Shown here one piece after another: positions 60,149 through 64,000 of a DNA stretch of 64,000 nucleotides. The DNA is from Cupriavidus pampae (GTDB lineage Bacteria; Pseudomonadota; Gammaproteobacteria; Burkholderiales; Burkholderiaceae), in contig NZ_CAJZAG010000014.1 of NCBI RefSeq assembly GCF_914271485.1, forward strand, positions 1 to 64,000. Reading direction: 5' to 3'. The first letter of the stretch is position 1; every line of letters begins with the position of its first letter. The notes below the pieces were generated by a model. It was given only the letters and a program-made list of their open reading frames with translations. It made no database searches and was not told where the DNA came from. The position numbers and the translations under genes are program-made.

Positions 60149-60466
60149 TTGGAAAGCAGTGAAGTTCTCCAGGAGATCAGGGAGGTTAACCTCGCCTATC
60201 TGCTGCTCGCGCAACGACTGGTGCGCGAAAACCAGGTGGAAGCCATGTTCAGGCTTGGCGTCAGCAAAGAAATCGCTGAGATTCTTGCCAAACTGACATC
60301 GGCGCAGCTCGTCAAACTGGCGGCATCGAATATGGTGCTGTGCAGGTTCCGTTTCGACGATCATGCGTTGCTCTCCACACTCACTCACACGGCCAAGAGC
60401 CATGATATGCAGCAGATCCATGCTGCAATCCTGCTTGCCCGGCAACCCGTGGAGCAGCTCAATTGA
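60149..60466 (+). CDS. flhD: Flagellar master regulator FlhD
   Basis: A 105-residue subunit of the FlhD4C2 activator that turns on class II flagellar genes with sigma-70 RNA polymerase. ESSEVLQEIREVNLAYLLLAQRLVRENQVEAMFRLGVSKEIAEILAKLTSAQLVKLAASNMVLCRFRFDDHALLS aligns well with enteric FlhD, beginning at the same place. The natural start there is a TTG (60149) behind GCGGGGAAAAA; the frame is open further upstream but that stretch has no similarity. Its stop overlaps the flhC start. Confidence 0.93.
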   Translation: MESSEVLQEIREVNLAYLLLAQRLVRENQVEAMFRLGVSKEIAEILAKLTSAQLVKLAASNMVLCRFRFDDHALLSTLTHTAKSHDMQQIHAAILLARQPVEQLN

Positions 60467-61068
60467 CCGCGCTCCTCCAGGCCCAGCCAGCTCGCAGTTT
60501 CACGGCTACTCCCGTACCCAACCGCAAAAGTGTCCTGCAGGACGCCAACCAGACCCAGCTTGCCATTGAGCTGATCGGCCTGGGTGCGCGCCTCCAGGTG
60601 CTCGAAGCCGAGACTACGCTCTCGCGCGACCGGTTGATCCGTCTCTACAAGGAGCTCCGAGGCGCCTCGCCGCCCAAGGGCATGCTCCCGTTCTCGACAG
60701 ACTGGTTCACGACCTGGCTGCCGAATATCCATTCGTCGCTGTTCTTCTCCGCGTACCAGTTCATGGTGCAGGAAGGAGAGACGTCGGGTATCCGCGCCGT
60801 GGTGGCGAGCTATCGCCTGTACCTCGAGCACGTTTCGCTGCTGGGCGGCGAAATTGTCTTAAGTTTCACCCGTGCATGGACGTTAGTACGGTTTTTCGAG
60901 AGCAATATGCTGCAGCTTTCCACGTGCACATGCTGCGGCGGACAATTCGTGACGCATGCCTATGAGCCGCACGCGAACTTTGTCTGCAGCCTGTGCCGCC
61001 CGCCCTCACGGGCAGGGAAAGTCAAGAAGCTCTCGAAGGACGCCGTAGCCGCGCAGACCACCGCCTGA
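60463..61068 (+). CDS. flhC: Flagellar master regulator FlhC
   Basis: A 201-residue subunit that carries the zinc site of the FlhD4C2 complex. The zinc ligands are Cys155, Cys158, Cys175 and Cys178 (within STCTCCGGQF and NFVCSLCRPP; an extra Cys157). LAIELIGLGARLQVLEAETTLSRDRLIRLYKELRGASPPKGMLPFSTDWF matches FlhC. The start is a TTG overlapping the flhD stop (TTGA); an internal start near SVLQDANQ would also fit a shorter FlhC. Confidence 0.94.
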   Translation: MTALLQAQPARSFTATPVPNRKSVLQDANQTQLAIELIGLGARLQVLEAETTLSRDRLIRLYKELRGASPPKGMLPFSTDWFTTWLPNIHSSLFFSAYQFMVQEGETSGIRAVVASYRLYLEHVSLLGGEIVLSFTRAWTLVRFFESNMLQLSTCTCCGGQFVTHAYEPHANFVCSLCRPPSRAGKVKKLSKDAVAAQTTA

Positions 61069-61188
61069 TTCCTGGGTGACGTCGGCGGCGGCAAGGCGGG
61101 CCCCGAGATCGGGGCGCGCGGTGACCCCGCGCGCCTGTACGAAGGGCCCTTGTACGCTGACGCGTGTTTTCTAGACGGGGATCCGATC

Positions 61189-62052
61189 GTGCTTGTAGTT
61201 CTTGGCTATGTCGTCGTGCTGGCTGCGGTGCTGGGCGGGTATGCCATCACCGGCGGCCATATGGGCGCGCTTTATCAACCGGCGGAACTGATCATCATCG
61301 GTGGTGCGGCGGTCGGCGCATTCATCAGTACCAACAGCGGCAAGGCCATCAAGGGGACCATGAAGGCCCTGCCGAAGCTGTTGCGTGGCTCCAAGTACAA
61401 CAAGGAGCTTTACCTGGACGTGATGGCGCTGCTGTACGTGCTGCTGTCCAAGGCGCGCCGCGAGGGCATCCTGTTCCTCGAGAAGGAAATCGCCGACCCT
61501 GCTGCGAGCAGCGTGTTCAGCCAGTACCCACGGATCCTGGCCGATGCGGTGATGATGGAATTCCTCACCGACTATCTGCGCATGATGGTCAACGGCAACA
61601 TGAACGCGTTCGAGATCGAGGCGCTCATGGACCACGAAATCGAAACGTACCGCCACGAGGCCGAAGTGCCTGCCCATGCGCTGTCGCGCGTCGGTGACGG
61701 CCTGCCGGCATTCGGTATCGTCGCCGCGGTGATGGGTGTGGTGCACGCACTGGCTTCGGCGGATCTGCCGCCGGCCGAGCTCGGCGCACTGATCGCCCAC
61801 GCGCTGGTCGGTACGTTCCTCGGCATTCTGCTGGCATACGGCTTCGTCTCGCCGCTGGCCGCTCGCGTCGAGCAGCAGGTGGACGAGAGCGTGAAGATGT
61901 ACGAGTGCATCAAGGTCACGCTGCTCGCCTCGCTCAATGGCTATGCGCCGCTGGTCGCGGTGGAATTTGGCCGCAAGGTGTTGTACTCCACCGTGCGCCC
62001 GTCCTTCCTTGAACTCGACGACCACGTTCGCGAAGTCAAAAGCCTGACCTGA
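61189..62052 (+). CDS. motA: Flagellar motor stator protein MotA
   Basis: A 287-residue stator subunit with four membrane helices. It opens VLVVLGYVVVLAAVLGGYAITGGHMGALYQPAELIIIGGAAVGAF, closely parallel to enteric MotA; the cytoplasmic loop SKARREGILFLEKEIADP has the charged residues that contact FliG, and DGLPAFGIVAAVMGVVHAL and LGILLAYGFVSPLAARVEQ form the last helices. The start is a GTG at 61189 behind GACGGGGATCCGATC; the frame upstream has no similarity. Confidence 0.96.
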   Translation: MLVVLGYVVVLAAVLGGYAITGGHMGALYQPAELIIIGGAAVGAFISTNSGKAIKGTMKALPKLLRGSKYNKELYLDVMALLYVLLSKARREGILFLEKEIADPAASSVFSQYPRILADAVMMEFLTDYLRMMVNGNMNAFEIEALMDHEIETYRHEAEVPAHALSRVGDGLPAFGIVAAVMGVVHALASADLPPAELGALIAHALVGTFLGILLAYGFVSPLAARVEQQVDESVKMYECIKVTLLASLNGYAPLVAVEFGRKVLYSTVRPSFLELDDHVREVKSLT

Positions 62053-62065
62053 CGGGAGAGCAGTC

Positions 62066-63094
62066 ATGAGCAGTGCCCAGGATCTGCGCCCGATTGTCAT
62101 CAAGAAGGCGAAGAATCGCGCCAAGCCGCACGGCAACCACAGCTGGAAGATTGCCTACGCCGACTTCATGACGGCCATGATGGCTTTCTTCCTCGTGCTC
62201 TGGCTGTTGAGCTCGTCGTCGCCGAAAGCCCTCGTCGGTGTGGCCGAATACTTCAAGACGCCGCTGAAGGTGGCGATTGCTGGCGGCGACAAGAGCAGCA
62301 TGTCGAAGAGTGTCGTGCCTGGCGGCGGCAAGGATCCGATGGCCAAGGACGGCGAGGTGATGCGCGCGCAGACCAACGATCCGTCGGATGCGCGCCGCCG
62401 CGAGCAACAGGAATCGGAACGCCTGCGCCAGCTGAAGAGCCGCCTCGAGCAGACCATCGAAAGCAACCCGGTGTTGCGCGCGTTCCGTCCGCAGCTGCTG
62501 CTGGACATCACGAGCGAAGGCCTGCGCATCCAGATTCTCGATACGCAGAACCGTCCGATGTTCCGTACCGGCAGCGCGGCGGTGGAACCGTACATGCGCA
62601 CCATCCTGCGCGAGATCGGCCCGGTGCTGAACGAGATGCCGAACAAGGTGAGCCTGTCGGGCCATACCGACTCGCAGACCTATATGGCCGGCGAGCGGGC
62701 GTACAGCAACTGGGAGTTGTCGGCCGATCGCGCCAACGCATCGCGGCAGGAACTGATCGCGGGCGGCATGAGTGAAGGCAAGGTGCTGCGCGTGCTGGGC
62801 CTGGCCGACACGATGCCGCTCGACAAGAACGATCGCCTTGCTCCGGTCAACCGGCGCATCAGCATCGTGGTGTTGAACAGGAAGGCACAGTCGCAGTTCG
62901 AGTCCGAGAACGCGAGCGCCGCCGATGTATCGGTGGGCGCGCAGAAGGGCAAGGCAGGACAGGAACTGCAGGCCGGTGTGGCGGCGGCGGAAGCGCCCCC
63001 GGCGGCGGCAGCGCCAGCGGCAGGCTCGACGGGAGCGGCTGGGGTGACCCCGGCGGCAAACGCGGCGCCCGCGGCAGCAGGCAAGCGCGAATGA
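62066..63094 (+). CDS. motB: Flagellar motor stator protein MotB
   Basis: A 342-residue stator subunit. The single helix is YADFMTAMMAFFLVLWLLS with the proton-carrying Asp33; a plug and linker follow, then the OmpA-like peptidoglycan-binding domain (LRIQILDTQNRPMFRTGSAAVEPYMRTILREIGPVL, VSLSGHTDSQTYMAGERAYSNWELSADRANASRQELI). The C-terminus carries a long Ala/Pro-rich tail of about 60 residues not needed in enteric MotB. 13 bases after motA. Confidence 0.97.
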   Translation: MSSAQDLRPIVIKKAKNRAKPHGNHSWKIAYADFMTAMMAFFLVLWLLSSSSPKALVGVAEYFKTPLKVAIAGGDKSSMSKSVVPGGGKDPMAKDGEVMRAQTNDPSDARRREQQESERLRQLKSRLEQTIESNPVLRAFRPQLLLDITSEGLRIQILDTQNRPMFRTGSAAVEPYMRTILREIGPVLNEMPNKVSLSGHTDSQTYMAGERAYSNWELSADRANASRQELIAGGMSEGKVLRVLGLADTMPLDKNDRLAPVNRRISIVVLNRKAQSQFESENASAADVSVGAQKGKAGQELQAGVAAAEAPPAAAAPAAGSTGAAGVTPAANAAPAAAGKRE

Positions 63095-63153
63095 GGCGCG
63101 CCGCTCCCAACCGAGCGGCGCATCCTAAGGCAATTTAGCGGACCAGGACGGCC

Positions 63154-64000
63154 ATGTCTGTCGATATCGATATCACGCAGTTCTACCAGACCTTCTTTGA
63201 AGAGGCGGAGGAACTGCTCGTAGAAATGGAGCAGCTGCTGCTCGGGCTGGATCTCGACGCGCCCGATGCGGAAGAGCTCAACGCAATCTTTCGCGCGGCA
63301 CACTCGATCAAGGGTGGTGCCGCCACGTTCGGCTTTGCGGCACTGACCGAGACCACGCACATCTTCGAAAACCTGCTCGACCGCGCGCGTCGGCAGGAAA
63401 TCGCGCTCACGCGGGCCATCATCGACACTTTTCTGGAAACCAAGGACGTGTTGCAAGACCAGCTCAACGCCTATCGCAACGGGACCGAACCCGATCCGGA
63501 AACTTTCCAGCGCATCTGCGCGGTCCTGCAGCAGCTCGCGCAGGAAGCCGGTGGCGACGCTGGGGCGCATGCGCCCGCCGCGGCCCCTGCACCGGCCGCC
63601 GCACCGGCACCCGCCGCCGCGCCGGCAGGTGGCAATCTCAAGGTACGACTGATCGGTGTGTCGCCGGCGGACCAGGCGCTGCTGCGCGAGGAGATCGCCA
63701 ACCTTGGCGAGATCACCGGTCAGCAGGAAGCCAACGGCGAACTGACGATCTGGCTGAATAGCCCGTGCGGCGCCGATGACATCATCGCCGTGTGCTGCTT
63801 CGTGATCGACGGCGACCAGATCGTGGTCGAGGCGTCTGACGGCACCGCGCCGGTAGCGGCTGTGGCTCCGGCCCCCGCACCGGTTGCGGCTCCGGCACCG
63901 GTGGCGGCCCCGGCCGCCGCGGCGCCCGCGAAAGAGGGCGCGAAGGAAAAAGCCAAGCCCGCGGCAGCCGCTGCACACACCCCCGACGCCGGTTCCATCC
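63154..64000 (+). CDS. cheA: Chemotaxis histidine kinase CheA, N-terminal part (runs off the window)
   Basis: The first 282 residues of CheA. The Hpt domain has the phospho-acceptor His50 in AIFRAAHSIKGGAATFGF. A Pro/Ala-rich linker (PAAAPAPAAAPAPAAAPAGG) leads to the response-regulator-binding P2 domain (LKVRLIGVSPADQALLREEIANLGEITGQQEANGELTIWLNSPCGADDIIAVCCFVIDGDQIVV), and a second Pro/Ala linker begins before the edge. Dimerisation, kinase and CheW-like domains lie outside. It starts 59 bases after motB. Confidence 0.97.
   Translation, partial: MSVDIDITQFYQTFFEEAEELLVEMEQLLLGLDLDAPDAEELNAIFRAAHSIKGGAATFGFAALTETTHIFENLLDRARRQEIALTRAIIDTFLETKDVLQDQLNAYRNGTEPDPETFQRICAVLQQLAQEAGGDAGAHAPAAAPAPAAAPAPAAAPAGGNLKVRLIGVSPADQALLREEIANLGEITGQQEANGELTIWLNSPCGADDIIAVCCFVIDGDQIVVEASDGTAPVAAVAPAPAPVAAPAPVAAPAAAAPAKEGAKEKAKPAAAAAHTPDAGSI

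Overview
The window is about 66% G+C and looks like ordinary chromosome or chromid DNA from a member of the Burkholderiaceae, most likely Cupriavidus or a close Ralstonia relative. That placement rests on protein character (PcaR-type IclR regulator, Bug-family binding protein, H-NS with a TWTGRGKRP core, short FlhD/FlhC from TTG codons, tad locus layout) and not on a database search. It opens inside the 3' end of a 5S rRNA gene, so an rrn operon lies just upstream. No insertion sequence, prophage, tRNA or CRISPR array was seen.

Region 1 (1-13.5 kb): GIY-YIG protein, the ohrR-ohr peroxide pair with a clear OhrR palindrome, a periplasmic HtrA/DegP protease behind a PmrA/QseB-like box, a MarR regulator with its own palindrome, a moxR-DUF58-transglutaminase operon, a phytanoyl-CoA-dioxygenase-like protein, IclR (PcaR type) and LysR regulators, a small secreted protein with 13-residue repeats, YggT, and a MarR-like regulator.

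Region 2 (13.5-24.1 kb): dienelactone hydrolase, two TpsB/FhaC-like outer-membrane translocators with no filamentous-haemagglutinin partner, a GNAT, a PLD nuclease-like exported protein and dodecin. The second translocator sits downstream of a long, Gly/Asn-rich, repeat-bearing lipoprotein, whose paralogue is transcribed divergently from a shared control region full of CGTTACG boxes. This lipoprotein-translocator cassette is the most unusual part of the window.

Region 3 (24.1-36.8 kb): a complete Flp/tad pilus locus (flp, tadE, cpaB, cpaC, cpaE, cpaF, tadB, tadC, tadD, a DUF3613-like protein, tadG-like) without its own prepilin peptidase, closed by a sigma-54 activator whose receiver-like domain lacks phosphorylation residues (VpsR-like).

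Region 4 (36.8-51.3 kb): sbcDC, a pcaIJF operon for the last steps of the beta-ketoadipate pathway with a PcaR-type operator, an SDR, a Bug protein, PadR, a nitronate-monooxygenase-like protein, a tyrosine-recombinase-like protein lacking key catalytic residues, galE and an H-NS-like protein.

Region 5 (51.3-64 kb): motility and chemotaxis. Two methyl-accepting chemotaxis proteins ending in WSAF, an EAL phosphodiesterase-type protein, a CheY-like regulator behind a sigma-28 promoter, cheW, an unknown protein, the flhDC master regulator (both genes probably from TTG), motA, motB and the 5' part of cheA, which runs off the window.
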